From Thalassotalea sp. PP2-459 (lineage in GTDB: Bacteria > Pseudomonadota > Gammaproteobacteria > Enterobacterales > Alteromonadaceae), in assembly GCF_001913705.1 (NCBI RefSeq), contig NZ_MKQD01000013.1, positions 1 through 64,000 of the forward strand: a stretch of DNA of 64,000 nt. Reading direction: 5' to 3'. The notes under the pieces are model-generated. The model did not search any database and had not been told where the DNA came from. It saw only the letters and a list, made by a program, of their open reading frames with translations. Below are positions 27,780 to 41,232 of the stretch, piece by piece (position 1 is the first letter of the stretch; each line of letters starts with the position of its first letter). The position numbers and the translations under genes are program-made.

Positions 27780-30700
27780 ATGCGGTTAAAATATATCAAA
27801 TTGGCGGGGTTTAAATCTTTTGTTGATCCAACAAAAGTGCCATTTGAACAACAAATGACCGCAATTGTTGGTCCGAACGGCTGCGGTAAGTCGAATATTA
27901 TTGATGCTGTTCGCTGGGTGTTAGGCGAAAGTTCCGCAAAGCACTTACGTGGCGATGCTATGACCGATGTGATTTTTAATGGTGCTGCAAGTAGAAAGCC
28001 TATAGGCCAAGCCAGTGTTGAACTCATGTTTGACAACATGGCTGATCGCTTTCAAGGCTCGATGGCTGATCGCAACCAAGTGTCTATTCGTCGTGTTGTC
28101 AATCGTGATTCGCAAAATACCTATTACTTAAATGGTGCTAAGTGTCGTAGGAAAGATATCACTGATATTTTTCTGGGAACAGGCTTAGGACCAAGAAGTT
28201 ATGCGATTATTGAACAGGGGACCATTTCTCGTCTTATTGAATCTAAACCGCAAGAATTAAGAGTGTTTATTGAAGAAGCGGCGGGTATTTCGAAATACAA
28301 AGAAAGACGCAGAGAAACTGAAAACCGCATTCGACACACCCGCGAAAACTTAGATCGCTTAACCGACATTCGATTGGAACTGACGCAACAAATTGAAAAG
28401 CTGCATATTCAAGCCGAAGGAGCAAAACGTTTTAAAACGTTTAAAGCTGAAGAGCGACAATTAAAAGCTGAATTAGCTGTGTTACGTTGGCAGAGCTTTG
28501 AACATCGTTCGAAGTTAAAGCAACAAGAAATACAAAAGGTTAACGATAGAATAGCTGAGTTAAAACAAACACAACAAGCTGATGCTCTCCTGTTAACTAA
28601 CGCAAAACAGCAAATTCAAACAGCGAATAGTCAAATTCAACACTGCCAACAAGATAAAATTGTGTTGACTAATGATATTGCGAGAGCTGAGCAACAAATC
28701 ACGCATGAAAAGGCTCAACAAAAACAGCGTAGAGAAAACGTTGATGTGTTGAAAGCTCAGATGGAAAAAGCACAGAAAATGCTGTTGCATGAGCAGCAGT
28801 ATTACGTGGAGACGCAACAAAAGTTTGAAAAATATACAAAACATATTAACAGCATTGAGGCACAAATTGTTGAATGTGAGCAACAACACCACGACAAAAC
28901 AACACAACTCCAACAATATCAATTAGAGCTACAACAACGTAATCTGGCTTATCGTGACAGCGTGCAAGTTAAAAATCATTTTGAAAAACAACAATCAGTG
29001 TTTGTATCTGAACTTGAACAACAACAACGACAGTTAAATAAAGTCAATGAACAACATGAAACGTTAGCGCTTGAAAAATCGGCTTTAATGAAGGAGTCGT
29101 TGTTTGATGAACAACAGATCCGGCAGGTTATTACTGAAAAAGAACAACAACTACGCGAGCTTAACGCTGATCTCAAAGCCACGTTATTAACACAGCAACA
29201 ACATGCTGAAACCATTTCCAAGCTTCGTGGTGATTGCCGGAGTCAGCAACAACGAGTAGACGAAATAACCAAAAAGCTGAGTCAACAAGAAAATTGGCAA
29301 CAAGCACAATTGTCCACGTTTTCCCCTTCACTAAAAAGTGAAATGTGTAGAGTTCAAGACTTATTGCAAGTTAAACCTGGTTGGGAATTGGCTGTAGAAA
29401 TGGTGCTTGAACAAATGCTACAAGCACATGTTTTCGATTTGCCATGGCATGAAGCGGAAATGGAAAAACTAAACACATTAGACGCTTGCTTTCTTTACTT
29501 ATCAAGTGAAGATAACCAAGTAGAAGAAATTTCCACTCATCAAATTCAAGCGACACTGGCAAGCAAAGTGTCGAGTGAAGTTTTGCCACGAAGCCTATTT
29601 TATAACGTCTTGATTGCTACTGATGAAACAGCTTGTTTTGCTAAGCGAGAAAAGTTGAAGCAACAGCAATCTGTTATTTGCCCTCAAGGGGTTTGGTTAG
29701 GAAATAGCTTTATTCGAAAAGGTCAATTAACGCGTTCAGATAACGTCTTACTTTTAACCAATGAAAAGCAACAACTTGAACAATCTTACCAACAATCAAT
29801 ACAGCAACTAAAAGACTCTGAAACGCTTCTTCAGGGAATTTATGCACAAATTGACAACGTAGAAAAAACGCAAGAAGAAGTATCGAAACAATTAATTAGT
29901 CATCAACAGCAGTTATTAGAAGCAACACAATTTAATGCAACTTGGCAACAAAAATATAAGCATATTGAAAAGCAACAAGCACATATACAACGCGAGCAAC
30001 AGTCAATAACACAAACGATTAACAAGCAGAAAGTTGACCTTATAACATGGGAAAAAGAGCAGCATGTTGACCATAATGTCGCGAACAATGAACTCGTTGC
30101 AACAATGGCGTTACTTGAAACAAAAATTGAACAACACAACGCTGCGTTAACTGATATAAATCAGCAACACCAATTGCTAAAAGAAAACATTCACCAACAA
30201 CAAATATTGCTTGAGAGAAGTAAACACGAGAGCCAACTCGCACAGCAAAATATTTCTCGGTATCAAACAACGATTGATAATGCATCTGCGCAGCAAAAAG
30301 CAATGAATAACGATGAAAGCTTACCTGAAGAAAAGTTAATTGAATTAAATGAAAACTTACAGCGATGGTTATCTTCATCGAGCGCGTTAGATAACGAAAT
30401 TGAACAACAGCATAAAGTGATTGCAACACAACAAGTTATTTTTCAACAAATGGAACAAAATGCGTCAAAAACCGTCGAACAAATCGAACAGCACAAACAC
30501 GCGTTATCTCAATTACAATTAAGTGCTGAAAGTTTTTCAATAAAAGCAGAAAATGCACTTGAACAGCTTGATGAAATTGGTAAAAATGCCACAGATATTG
30601 CACAGTCTTTATCAGATAGTGCAAATGAATCTCTATGGCAGGCTAAGTTAATAAAGGTTCAAAATGACATTCAACGACTTGGAGCGATTAATTTAGCAGC

Positions 30701-31295
30701 AATTGACGAGTATGAAAGTCAATTAACGCGAAAAAACTACCTAGATCAACAAGATCAGGATTTAAATCAGGCTATTTCAACGTTAGAATCAGCAATAGAA
30801 AAAATAGATAAAGAAAGTCGTCTGAAATTTAAAACAACCTTTGATAAGGTCAACCACGACTTACAAACGTTATTTCCAAAGGTATTTGGTGGTGGCGATG
30901 CATATTTAGCATTAACCGGCGATGATTTATTGGAGACTGGCGTAACAATTATGGCTAGACCTCCAGGTAAAAAGAATAGTACGATTCACTTATTATCGGG
31001 TGGTGAAAAAGCGTTAACCGCTTTATCATTAGTGTTCGCGATTTTTAGACTTAATCCTGCACCGTTTTGTATGCTGGATGAAGTAGATGCACCACTTGAT
31101 GATGCAAATGTAGAAAGGTTTTGTAATTTAGTGCGTGAAATGTCGAATAGCGTACAATTTATTTATATTAGTCACAATAAAATTGCCATGGAAATGGCTT
31201 CTCACTTAACAGGAGTAACCATGTTTGAACCGGGCGTATCTCGTATGGTATCTGTTGATGTTGAAGAAGCAATTGCTATGGCCGAAGTATCATAA
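27780..31295 (+). CDS. smc: chromosome segregation protein SMC
   Basis: The protein has 1171 residues. Walker A GPNGCGKSN (about 32-40), two long coiled-coil arms, hinge around 520-660, signature LSGGEKALTALS (about 1075) and Walker B CMLDEVDAP (about 1098). The arms are strikingly rich in Gln (CAA/CAG). It is the ATPase core of the SMC-ScpAB condensin, while many gammaproteobacteria use MukB instead. zipA starts 12 bases downstream. Confidence 0.96.
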   Translation: MRLKYIKLAGFKSFVDPTKVPFEQQMTAIVGPNGCGKSNIIDAVRWVLGESSAKHLRGDAMTDVIFNGAASRKPIGQASVELMFDNMADRFQGSMADRNQVSIRRVVNRDSQNTYYLNGAKCRRKDITDIFLGTGLGPRSYAIIEQGTISRLIESKPQELRVFIEEAAGISKYKERRRETENRIRHTRENLDRLTDIRLELTQQIEKLHIQAEGAKRFKTFKAEERQLKAELAVLRWQSFEHRSKLKQQEIQKVNDRIAELKQTQQADALLLTNAKQQIQTANSQIQHCQQDKIVLTNDIARAEQQITHEKAQQKQRRENVDVLKAQMEKAQKMLLHEQQYYVETQQKFEKYTKHINSIEAQIVECEQQHHDKTTQLQQYQLELQQRNLAYRDSVQVKNHFEKQQSVFVSELEQQQRQLNKVNEQHETLALEKSALMKESLFDEQQIRQVITEKEQQLRELNADLKATLLTQQQHAETISKLRGDCRSQQQRVDEITKKLSQQENWQQAQLSTFSPSLKSEMCRVQDLLQVKPGWELAVEMVLEQMLQAHVFDLPWHEAEMEKLNTLDACFLYLSSEDNQVEEISTHQIQATLASKVSSEVLPRSLFYNVLIATDETACFAKREKLKQQQSVICPQGVWLGNSFIRKGQLTRSDNVLLLTNEKQQLEQSYQQSIQQLKDSETLLQGIYAQIDNVEKTQEEVSKQLISHQQQLLEATQFNATWQQKYKHIEKQQAHIQREQQSITQTINKQKVDLITWEKEQHVDHNVANNELVATMALLETKIEQHNAALTDINQQHQLLKENIHQQQILLERSKHESQLAQQNISRYQTTIDNASAQQKAMNNDESLPEEKLIELNENLQRWLSSSSALDNEIEQQHKVIATQQVIFQQMEQNASKTVEQIEQHKHALSQLQLSAESFSIKAENALEQLDEIGKNATDIAQSLSDSANESLWQAKLIKVQNDIQRLGAINLAAIDEYESQLTRKNYLDQQDQDLNQAISTLESAIEKIDKESRLKFKTTFDKVNHDLQTLFPKVFGGGDAYLALTGDDLLETGVTIMARPPGKKNSTIHLLSGGEKALTALSLVFAIFRLNPAPFCMLDEVDAPLDDANVERFCNLVREMSNSVQFIYISHNKIAMEMASHLTGVTMFEPGVSRMVSVDVEEAIAMAEVS

Positions 31296-31307
31296 ACAGG
31301 CTAAAAG

Positions 31308-34787
<3,480 letters not shown>

Positions 34788-34791
<4 letters not shown>

Positions 34792-35150
34792 ACGGTAAAA
34801 AAGGCATACAGAAACAGTAAACTTGGTGCTGGTAAAATAAAACCAAAAATGGCAGCTTCACACCACTCTATTTTTTGATAAAACTGTCGCCATTTTTTAT
34901 CTTGTACTTTTGATGATGGTAACACTTGAAAGAAAAAGATAAATGCAGACAGCACTAGCGCTTGAAGGGCGGAAAACAATATAAATAGCGCTAGCCAAAT
35001 CAATGATTCAGGTGTTAAGTTAGTAATTTGTCGTTGTAATACAAAATATAAAACAAAAGCAAAAACACTCCAGCCTAACAACTTCCAACGGAAGGTTGAT
35101 AACGTAATTGCAATGCTATTAAATACTTCAGGACTAAACCAATACTTCAT
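34788..35150 (-). CDS. four-TM hypothetical membrane protein
   Basis: About 120 residues from ATG 35150, chosen because TAAGG sits six bases upstream; the longer frame from 35216 would overlap the divergent gene's start. Three or four hydrophobic segments; no recognisable family. Convergent with and overlapping the DUF3392 gene by four bases. Confidence 0.65.
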
Positions 35151-35209
35151 TATTGCCTTACTTACTCGTAGAATAAAGATCACACTCAACGTTAAGTATA
35201 AAGAAAGAA

Positions 35210-35842
35210 ATGGCATTACACAGTAAAAAACTTATATTCATTGCCTTTTGGGCATCTTCAATAACACAAGTTGCTTTTGCATTTTCTACCGAATACAAGC
35301 AGCTTTCAATACAACCTCAACAACAAGTCGAAGTAAGGCCTGGTCATGCTAAAGCGCTAAAATCGTTAGATGATGAAAAGTATAAAGATGATCTCACAAA
35401 AGTGATTATTTCTACGGTCAGTGAAATGTCTGACAGCAACGGGCTAACCTACATTGGTGCTAAAGTAGAGCGTACAGAAGTTGAAAAGTTTTTGGCACAA
35501 TTAAAAACAATACTCGGTGATGAGTTTAAACAATACCGTATGAATCAAGCGAACCGAGACGGTAATGCTTTTCATGTGACATTGGTTGCGCCACAAGAAT
35601 ATCAATTAATGAAAAAAGAGGAAGTCACTCTTGGCCGAACCGTGCGTATCACACTAGAAGGCTTAGGTAGAGTGAGTCAAGGCAATAACACCAGTTATTT
35701 TGTCGTTGCTTCTTCTAACGATGGTGACTTTATGCGACAAACCTTGCGTTTGGCTGCAAAAGATTTTCATGTAACGCTAGGTTTTGATAAAAAAGATGTT
35801 CACGGTGTCAGCAAAGGTCAAAATACACTGATAAAGCAATAG
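35210..35842 (+). CDS. secreted 2H-phosphoesterase-like protein
   Basis: The protein has 210 residues with a signal peptide (cleavage near AFA|F). Two H-x-T motifs in similar context, FHVTLV (His122) and FHVTLGF (His187), about 65 residues apart, match the 2H phosphoesterase superfamily (LigT/CPD-like). That fold cleaves 2',3'-cyclic phosphates or ligates RNA ends. An exported member suggests extracytoplasmic nucleotide processing (inference). The first HxT region begins after a long N-terminal extension. Confidence 0.6.
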   Translation: MALHSKKLIFIAFWASSITQVAFAFSTEYKQLSIQPQQQVEVRPGHAKALKSLDDEKYKDDLTKVIISTVSEMSDSNGLTYIGAKVERTEVEKFLAQLKTILGDEFKQYRMNQANRDGNAFHVTLVAPQEYQLMKKEEVTLGRTVRITLEGLGRVSQGNNTSYFVVASSNDGDFMRQTLRLAAKDFHVTLGFDKKDVHGVSKGQNTLIKQ

Positions 35843-35963
35843 TCATCCTTGTCTCTTTATAGACAGTTAAACTAGCTTATTTATAATTAAATTATGTTAA
35901 ATGGTTTAGATCATGCCGATGTTTGCTTATTATGAAGCTATGGATTTTAATTAAAGGGCTGAT

Positions 35964-36749
35964 ATGAAATCAACATTATTAATAATAGCAACGATTGTGG
36001 CTGTGAGTGGTTGTGCTAAATCCTCAACAGGCCGTAATCAAATTACGTTATTTTCAGACAGTGAATTGAACAAGATGGGGGCTACTTCTTTTGAGGAATT
36101 AAAAGAGAAAGAGAAAATTAGCCAAGATATTGCAACCAATAATTATGTGCAATGTGTTGCAAAAGCAGTGACAAAAAATGTATCAAAACAAGCCCATTCT
36201 GGCGATTGGGAAGTCGTTGTGTTTGATTCTGAACAAGTAAATGCCTTTGCCTTACCAGGCGGTAAAATAGGTGTATATACGGGGATTCTTAACGTTGCCC
36301 AAGGTCAAGATCAACTTGCTGCAATTATTGGTCATGAAATTGCTCATGTCACTGAGCGTCACTCTAATGAGCGATTATCGTCAAATCAACTGGTTCAAGC
36401 GGGGGCAGCTGTTGGTGGTGCCGTTTTATCGCAGCAAGAGGTGGAAAATAAAGAAACTTGGCTGATGGTTGGTTTAGGCATTGCGCAATATGGCATATTA
36501 ATGCCATATAGTCGTATGCATGAGAGCGAAGCAGATATCGTTGGTCAAAAGCTAATGGCGCAATCAGGCTTTAAACCGTCAGCAGCCATTTCATTGTGGC
36601 AGAATATGGCGAAGCAATCTAAAGGTTCACCCCCCGAATTTTTATCAACGCATCCGTCAAATCAAACACGGATAAATGATTTATCGAAAAACTTACCAAC
36701 AGCTCAAGCAATTTATCAACGTTCAACCCTTCGTCCTAGCTGCGGATAG
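35964..36749 (+). CDS. M48 family metalloprotease lipoprotein (LoiP/YggG-like)
   Basis: The protein has 261 residues. Lipobox VSGC at 14-17. The zinc motif is HEIAH (124-128), and the third ligand lies in the downstream HESEAD motif. It resembles E. coli LoiP, an outer-membrane-associated protease that degrades misfolded envelope proteins. Own terminator. Confidence 0.9.
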   Translation: MKSTLLIIATIVAVSGCAKSSTGRNQITLFSDSELNKMGATSFEELKEKEKISQDIATNNYVQCVAKAVTKNVSKQAHSGDWEVVVFDSEQVNAFALPGGKIGVYTGILNVAQGQDQLAAIIGHEIAHVTERHSNERLSSNQLVQAGAAVGGAVLSQQEVENKETWLMVGLGIAQYGILMPYSRMHESEADIVGQKLMAQSGFKPSAAISLWQNMAKQSKGSPPEFLSTHPSNQTRINDLSKNLPTAQAIYQRSTLRPSCG

Positions 36750-36776
36750 TGCAGTAGCTTTCCCTTTTGAGTGAAT

Positions 36777-36809
36777 AAAATGGTGGCAATTTTTGCCACC
36801 ATTTTTTTT
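36777..36809. terminator. terminator after M48 gene
   Basis: AAAATGGTGGCAA/TTGCCACCATTTT stem with a 3-4 base loop and a T-run. Confidence 0.9.
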
Positions 36810-36894
36810 CAATAAATTATACCAATAATGTTGAATGTATATATGTATTATAGCAATATGTATATGAAACGTATTTTTTTGGGTTAGATATTAA

Positions 36895-37101
36895 ATGGGT
36901 ATTGTTAAAATTTCAGAACAATTACATGATGAAGTTAGAAAAACCAGTAGTGTTATGGAACGTTCTATTAATTCTCAGGCTGAATTTTGGCTAAAAATAG
37001 GGCGACTCGCAGAGCAAAATCCAACGCTAAGCTATGAACAAATCATTGAACGAGAGATGCGCTCAGGTCAAGTCATCTCAGTAAGGCTTATCGGTGAATA
37101 A
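36895..37101 (+). CDS. ParD-like antitoxin family protein
   Basis: The protein has 68 residues, an RHH-like ParD_like (DUF3423) layout: VKISEQLHDEVR at the start, then MERSINSQAEFWLKIGRLAE. It overlaps the next gene, a methionine aminopeptidase, by eight bases. No RelE/ParE-type toxin is present. The family is classified by resemblance as an antitoxin, yet its partner here is Map, so a regulatory role for the pair is likely. Function uncertain. Confidence 0.8.
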   Translation: MGIVKISEQLHDEVRKTSSVMERSINSQAEFWLKIGRLAEQNPTLSYEQIIEREMRSGQVISVRLIGE

Positions 37102-37888
37102 CAATATTATTATTAAATCAACCGCTGAAATCGAATTAATGAGAGAATCAGGCCGATTATTAGCAAAGGTTTTTAAACAACTCGATACCTTTATAGCTGT
37201 TGATGTTACAACGTTAGCGATTAATGATTTTGTTGAAGATTTTATTGTTAATACACTTAATGCTCGTCCAGCGAGCAAAGGTCAGTATGGTTATAAATAT
37301 GTATTAAACTCGTCAGTAAATGAGGTTGTTTGTCATGGAATTCCAAGTGAAAATAAACGATTAAAATCTGGCGATATAGTTAATATTGATATTACCCTAG
37401 AAAAAAATGGCTTTGTTGCTGACAGTAGTAAAATGTATTTAATTGGTGATGTTAAACCAAGAGCAAAGCAATTGTCTAAAGTAACTTATCAAGCGATGTG
37501 GCAAGGTATTTCTATGGTAAAGCCTGGCGCTACCTTAGGTGATGTAGGACATGCTATTCAATCATACGCACAGCGTCACGGCTTTAGCGTCGTTCGAGAG
37601 TATTGTGGACATGGTATTGGACGTGAGATGCATGAACCACCACAAGTGCTTCATGTTGGTAAGCCTGGAATGGGAATTAAATTAAAAACAGGCATGACAT
37701 TCACAATAGAGCCTATGATTAACCAAGGCACTCATAAAACGAAAGAAAAAAAAGATGGCTGGACCGTTGTCACTCGGGATAAAAAGTTATCTGCACAATG
37801 GGAACATACGGTACTTGTCACCGCTAATGGGGTAGAAGTGCTGACGCTAAGAGATGATGAATCGTTGCCTGCGACACTAAACGTATAA
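37094..37888 (+). CDS. map: type I methionine aminopeptidase
   Basis: The protein has 264 residues with a GTG start overlapping the ParD-like gene. Metal ligands are recognisable: Asp in NIDITLE, Asp in VADSSKMY, His in CGHGIGREMHEPP, Glu in FTIEPM and Glu in QWEHT. All appear intact, so it should remove N-terminal Met. Placed after an antitoxin-like gene rather than rpsB, it is probably a second, non-essential Map. Confidence 0.9.
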   Translation: MNNNIIIKSTAEIELMRESGRLLAKVFKQLDTFIAVDVTTLAINDFVEDFIVNTLNARPASKGQYGYKYVLNSSVNEVVCHGIPSENKRLKSGDIVNIDITLEKNGFVADSSKMYLIGDVKPRAKQLSKVTYQAMWQGISMVKPGATLGDVGHAIQSYAQRHGFSVVREYCGHGIGREMHEPPQVLHVGKPGMGIKLKTGMTFTIEPMINQGTHKTKEKKDGWTVVTRDKKLSAQWEHTVLVTANGVEVLTLRDDESLPATLNV

Positions 37889-37911
37889 AAAATTCACCCT
37901 ATACAATACAA

Positions 37912-38094
37912 CTACTTCTTGTTGAATGAGTCCATTTTATGAGGCTTTTTATTTGACCGAGGAAGTGTTTCATCAAGATCATTTAAGTTTTTTTTACGTA
38001 GTGGTGTTTTTGCGTTTCTACGCACAGTGCTAAAGTTACCAATAAATATCAGCGCAACAACAATAAAAATTGTAATGATTAACCAGTTATCCAT
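37912..38094 (-). CDS. DUF2897-type small membrane protein
   Basis: The protein has 60 residues: one TM helix (about 4-21) with GNFSTVRRNAK after it and a basic, Lys-rich tail. This resembles DUF2897 proteins of Vibrio and Shewanella. It overlaps the end of the M15 peptidase gene by eight bases, so it is the distal gene of that operon. No known function. Confidence 0.7.
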   Translation of the reverse strand: MDNWLIITIFIVVALIFIGNFSTVRRNAKTPLRKKNLNDLDETLPRSNKKPHKMDSFNKK

Positions 38095-38770
38095 GTGATA
38101 CCCCTTGAACGTTGTATACGTAGCGTTCCATTAATTGCTCTATTTGATCAAGAATAAAAGCTTTTCCCTCAATTTCATGTTTGTGAAGAGTGTTAGCTAA
38201 TATTTCTGGCGTTAATTCTGTTAGGAACTGAGTTGCTAATGGGGCAAACGATAAGTGCCAAGGCTCATGAGCAACTCCCCCTTGATAGCATTGATATGGA
38301 AAATAGAAACCATAATTTTGCGCATTTTCATTAAGCCATTTCGTTAGTTTAGCAAATGGACCATATTCCTCATACTCCCATGCTTCAAGTGATAATTGCT
38401 GCCCGTTGCTAAGCAATGATGGGTCATAAACATCAATATCTGTTCCCCAATGGTGACGACTAGCACCAGGAAGCGCTGAAAATGTCATGACAGCATGTAC
38501 TTTTTCTTCAGTTGATAACTTAGTTAGGTTTACTTGCTGTTGTTGTAAATCGAAAACAGGCAATTCTCCCTTCATCTTTTTATTCCAAATATTCAACTGG
38601 CGATCAAAATCTCGAAAACCACTTGCGATAGATAATTGAAAACCCACTGTTTTCGCAGCATCAACTAAATTTGACCAAGGGAAAAGCATATCGTGGTGTA
38701 TTCCCTTATTATCTGACAAATAATGAATATGTGCATCGCTTGTACCTGTTAGAAAGGTTTGATCAGCCAT
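38087..38770 (-). CDS. M15 family D-Ala-D-Ala/L,D-carboxypeptidase (VanY-like)
   Basis: The protein has 227 residues. Zinc motif SRHHWGTDIDVYD and downstream EPWHLSF supply the three ligands and catalytic Glu of the VanY/DdpX group. No signal peptide, so a cytoplasmic peptidoglycan-recycling role is likely. The gene follows dapE by 14 bases in what looks like one transcript: ACT-yffB-dapE-M15-DUF2897. Confidence 0.85.
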   Translation of the reverse strand: MADQTFLTGTSDAHIHYLSDNKGIHHDMLFPWSNLVDAAKTVGFQLSIASGFRDFDRQLNIWNKKMKGELPVFDLQQQQVNLTKLSTEEKVHAVMTFSALPGASRHHWGTDIDVYDPSLLSNGQQLSLEAWEYEEYGPFAKLTKWLNENAQNYGFYFPYQCYQGGVAHEPWHLSFAPLATQFLTELTPEILANTLHKHEIEGKAFILDQIEQLMERYVYNVQGVSHG

Positions 38771-38784
38771 GATTATGTATTGCC

Positions 38785-39924
38785 TTAACTGAGTACGTTT
38801 ACGAGAGTGTGATAGTAAATATCAACTAACTCTTCAAGGTCAGCACATTTTACACTTTCATTCACTTGATGGATCGTTGCATTACAAGGTCCAAGTTCAA
38901 CAACTTGCGCACCGGTTGGCGCAATGAATCTTCCGTCAGAAGTGCCGCCTGATGTAGATAACGTCGTGTTAAAGCCTTTTACGGTTTGAATAGCGCTTGA
39001 CGCTGCATCCACGAGGGTGCCAGGTTCTGTGATGAAAGGCTTACCATTAAATGTCCATTTAATTTCATAGTTTAACTGATGCTCAGTTAAAATCGCGTCG
39101 ATCTTACTGACGATTTTTTCATCGGTTAACTCTGTGCTATAGCGTAAATTAAACCATGCGGTTAAATGACCAGGAACAACGTTTGTTGCGCCAGTGCCAG
39201 ATTGAATATTTGATAATTGAAAACTTGTTTCAGGAAAATACTCATTACCCGTATCCCAATGTGTTTGACTCAGTGCAGCTAAAGCTGGCATTGCAAGATG
39301 AATAGGATTTTCAACATGTTGAGGGTAGGCAACGTGACCTTGTTTACCGATTACTTTTAATTCACCTGAAATTGAACCACGACGGCCGTTTTTAACAATA
39401 TCTCCCACTTCATTTGTGCTAGAAGGTTCACCAACTATGCAATAATCGATTTTTTCATTTCTTGCTTCTAAAGTGTCTATTACTCGTGTAGTACCATTGA
39501 TAAATGGACCTTCTTCATCACTGGTAATTAAAAAAGCGATAGAGCCTTTATGATGTGGATGTTCTGCAACAAACTTTTCTGTTGCTACTACCATAGCCGC
39601 TAAACTACCTTTCATATCAGCGGCGCCGCGTCCGAATAAATAACCATCTTTGAAAGTGGGTTCAAAAGGCGGAGTATCCCAGCTTGCTAAATGACCAGCT
39701 GGTACCACATCAGTATGACCAGCAAAGCAAAATACTGGCCCAGTATCGCCTTTAAGACACCACATATTCGTGGTGTCTTCAAATACCATTGATTCGGTTA
39801 GAAAACCTAATTTTTCTAGGCGTTCAGACATCACCTGCTGACAACCTGCATCTTCAGGAGTAACCGATGGACGAGAGATCAAATCTGCGGCGAGAGTTAA
39901 AACCGGCGTGTTAGTTGTCGTCAT
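38785..39924 (-). CDS. dapE: succinyl-diaminopimelate desuccinylase
   Basis: The protein has 379 residues. Metal-binding and catalytic motifs: [27 protein letters not shown] (catalytic Glu pair), GEPSS, and the C-terminal His in NATIHQVNE. It makes LL-diaminopimelate for lysine and peptidoglycan. Its ATG overlaps the yffB stop by one base (TAATG), the same order yffB-dapE as in E. coli. Confidence 0.95.
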   Translation of the reverse strand: MTTTNTPVLTLAADLISRPSVTPEDAGCQQVMSERLEKLGFLTESMVFEDTTNMWCLKGDTGPVFCFAGHTDVVPAGHLASWDTPPFEPTFKDGYLFGRGAADMKGSLAAMVVATEKFVAEHPHHKGSIAFLITSDEEGPFINGTTRVIDTLEARNEKIDYCIVGEPSSTNEVGDIVKNGRRGSISGELKVIGKQGHVAYPQHVENPIHLAMPALAALSQTHWDTGNEYFPETSFQLSNIQSGTGATNVVPGHLTAWFNLRYSTELTDEKIVSKIDAILTEHQLNYEIKWTFNGKPFITEPGTLVDAASSAIQTVKGFNTTLSTSGGTSDGRFIAPTGAQVVELGPCNATIHQVNESVKCADLEELVDIYYHTLVNVLS

Positions 39925-40268
39925 TAGGCAAAAATCTCTTGATAATTTTCTGCCTTAAAACCTAGATGTAATTGGTCGTCAATAAGCAACAAAGGGCGCT
40001 TTAATAACGTTGGCTGTAATAATACTTGTTCTGAGGCTACGGTATCTGAAAGATTAGTTTTTATATGTTCGTCTAAATTTCGGAACGTTGTGCTACGTTT
40101 ATTGAGTAATAAATCCCATGAAGACATAGCAACAAATTGTTGTAACTGATTGTTATCTAGACCGTCAGTACGAAAATCGTGGAATTGATAGGTAATATTA
40201 TGCTCATCAAGCCATTTTCGTGCTTTTTTTACGGTGTCGCAGTTTTTTATGCCATATAAAGTTGTCAT
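39924..40268 (-). CDS. yffB: ArsC-family reductase YffB/Spx-like
   Basis: The protein has 114 residues with one redox Cys in [12 protein letters not shown]. It has a thioredoxin-like fold and arsenate-reductase family membership, though true substrate is unknown. Coupled to dapE by a one-base overlap. Confidence 0.9.
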   Translation of the reverse strand: MTTLYGIKNCDTVKKARKWLDEHNITYQFHDFRTDGLDNNQLQQFVAMSSWDLLLNKRSTTFRNLDEHIKTNLSDTVASEQVLLQPTLLKRPLLLIDDQLHLGFKAENYQEIFA

Positions 40269-40269
40269 A

Positions 40270-40650
40270 TTAAATCACTTGATAATTATTGTTGGTTAAT
40301 GCCGTTATAGCGCTGTCAATTTTATTGCTTTTGACTAAGACATAATCGGTATCAAAGGTAGAAATGGCGAAAATACTGATTTTCTTATTCGCTAATATGG
40401 TTGAAATTTTTGAAAGTATCCCCGTTAATGAAAAATCTAATGGACCAACAACTTCAAGTGCTTGCCAGTCAGGTTCACTATCTTCGCTTAACAACATAAG
40501 TGTACTAGGAGCAACCACCGATACCTCATCATTAGTTTTTGCGATAAAATACATGTGTTGTTTAAACACTTCGGAGGGTATTTCGCTATTGGCTGGAAAA
40601 CTATGGATAGTGAACGTGTCGTTTAATCGCTTTAACGTTAGTGTTGCCAT
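40270..40650 (-). CDS. ACT domain-containing protein
   Basis: The protein has 126 residues. The C-terminal half (about 65-126; GPLDFSLTGILSKISTILANKKISIFAIST) is a typical ACT domain; the N-terminal half resembles the paired ACT-like region of CASTOR-type proteins. It probably senses an amino acid. It begins the ACT-yffB-dapE group with one base between the genes. Confidence 0.85.
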   Translation of the reverse strand: MATLTLKRLNDTFTIHSFPANSEIPSEVFKQHMYFIAKTNDEVSVVAPSTLMLLSEDSEPDWQALEVVGPLDFSLTGILSKISTILANKKISIFAISTFDTDYVLVKSNKIDSAITALTNNNYQVI

Positions 40651-41232
40651 ATGCTAAGCCTGATAAATTCAAAGGTAATACTATAACTCGCCATTAAGTT
40701 AAACTCTAGGATCAAATCTTTTTTGAATGAAGAATATTACTAGTTTAAAGATAGTTAATTAATATTAAGGTAAGTTTTATCGGAATTGTTTTGTTAAACG
40801 ATTGAATAGTTTGTTTAAGTGGGGATTTGAACGCAGTAATTCTATGAATAACTGATTTACAATATTAGTTATATCCACAAAAGATGTGGATATCTTTGTG
40901 TGCAAACTATGGTTATGTTTGTAACTAACTGTATTTTAAGTCTTTAATGTCTTGGTTGTTTTTTAACTAGAAATAATAAACTTAAATAAAGCTTGTAATC
41001 TAGTAAAAAAGTTAGTTCATAATGATCTTGTAGAATTATCGTTATTTTTAGTGGTTATATCTGCTAAATTAAGGTAAATATTATGATGTATTTTGAAATA
41101 GAGTTATTTTAGCAGCAAAGCGTTTTAACGAAGCTTTTATTGTTAATTTGCATATTTTTATTAAGATTAAAATTTAAACTACCTTCGAGTTTGTGCTATC
41201 TTGTAAGTAACAGTTGTTATAATGTATGGCCT
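40651..41232. other. long intergenic region
   Basis: About 580 A+T-rich bases. It holds a perfect 9 bp inverted repeat, ATATCCACA/TGTGGATAT (40871-40893), whose arms resemble DnaA boxes. The rest has no coding potential I can support. Promoters for the divergent genes are presumably here. Confidence 0.5.

Noticed and set aside
28593-30624. Several minus-strand open frames inside smc
   Set aside because: Antisense shadows caused by the CAA/CAG-rich coiled coil; Cys/Leu-rich translations without family features.
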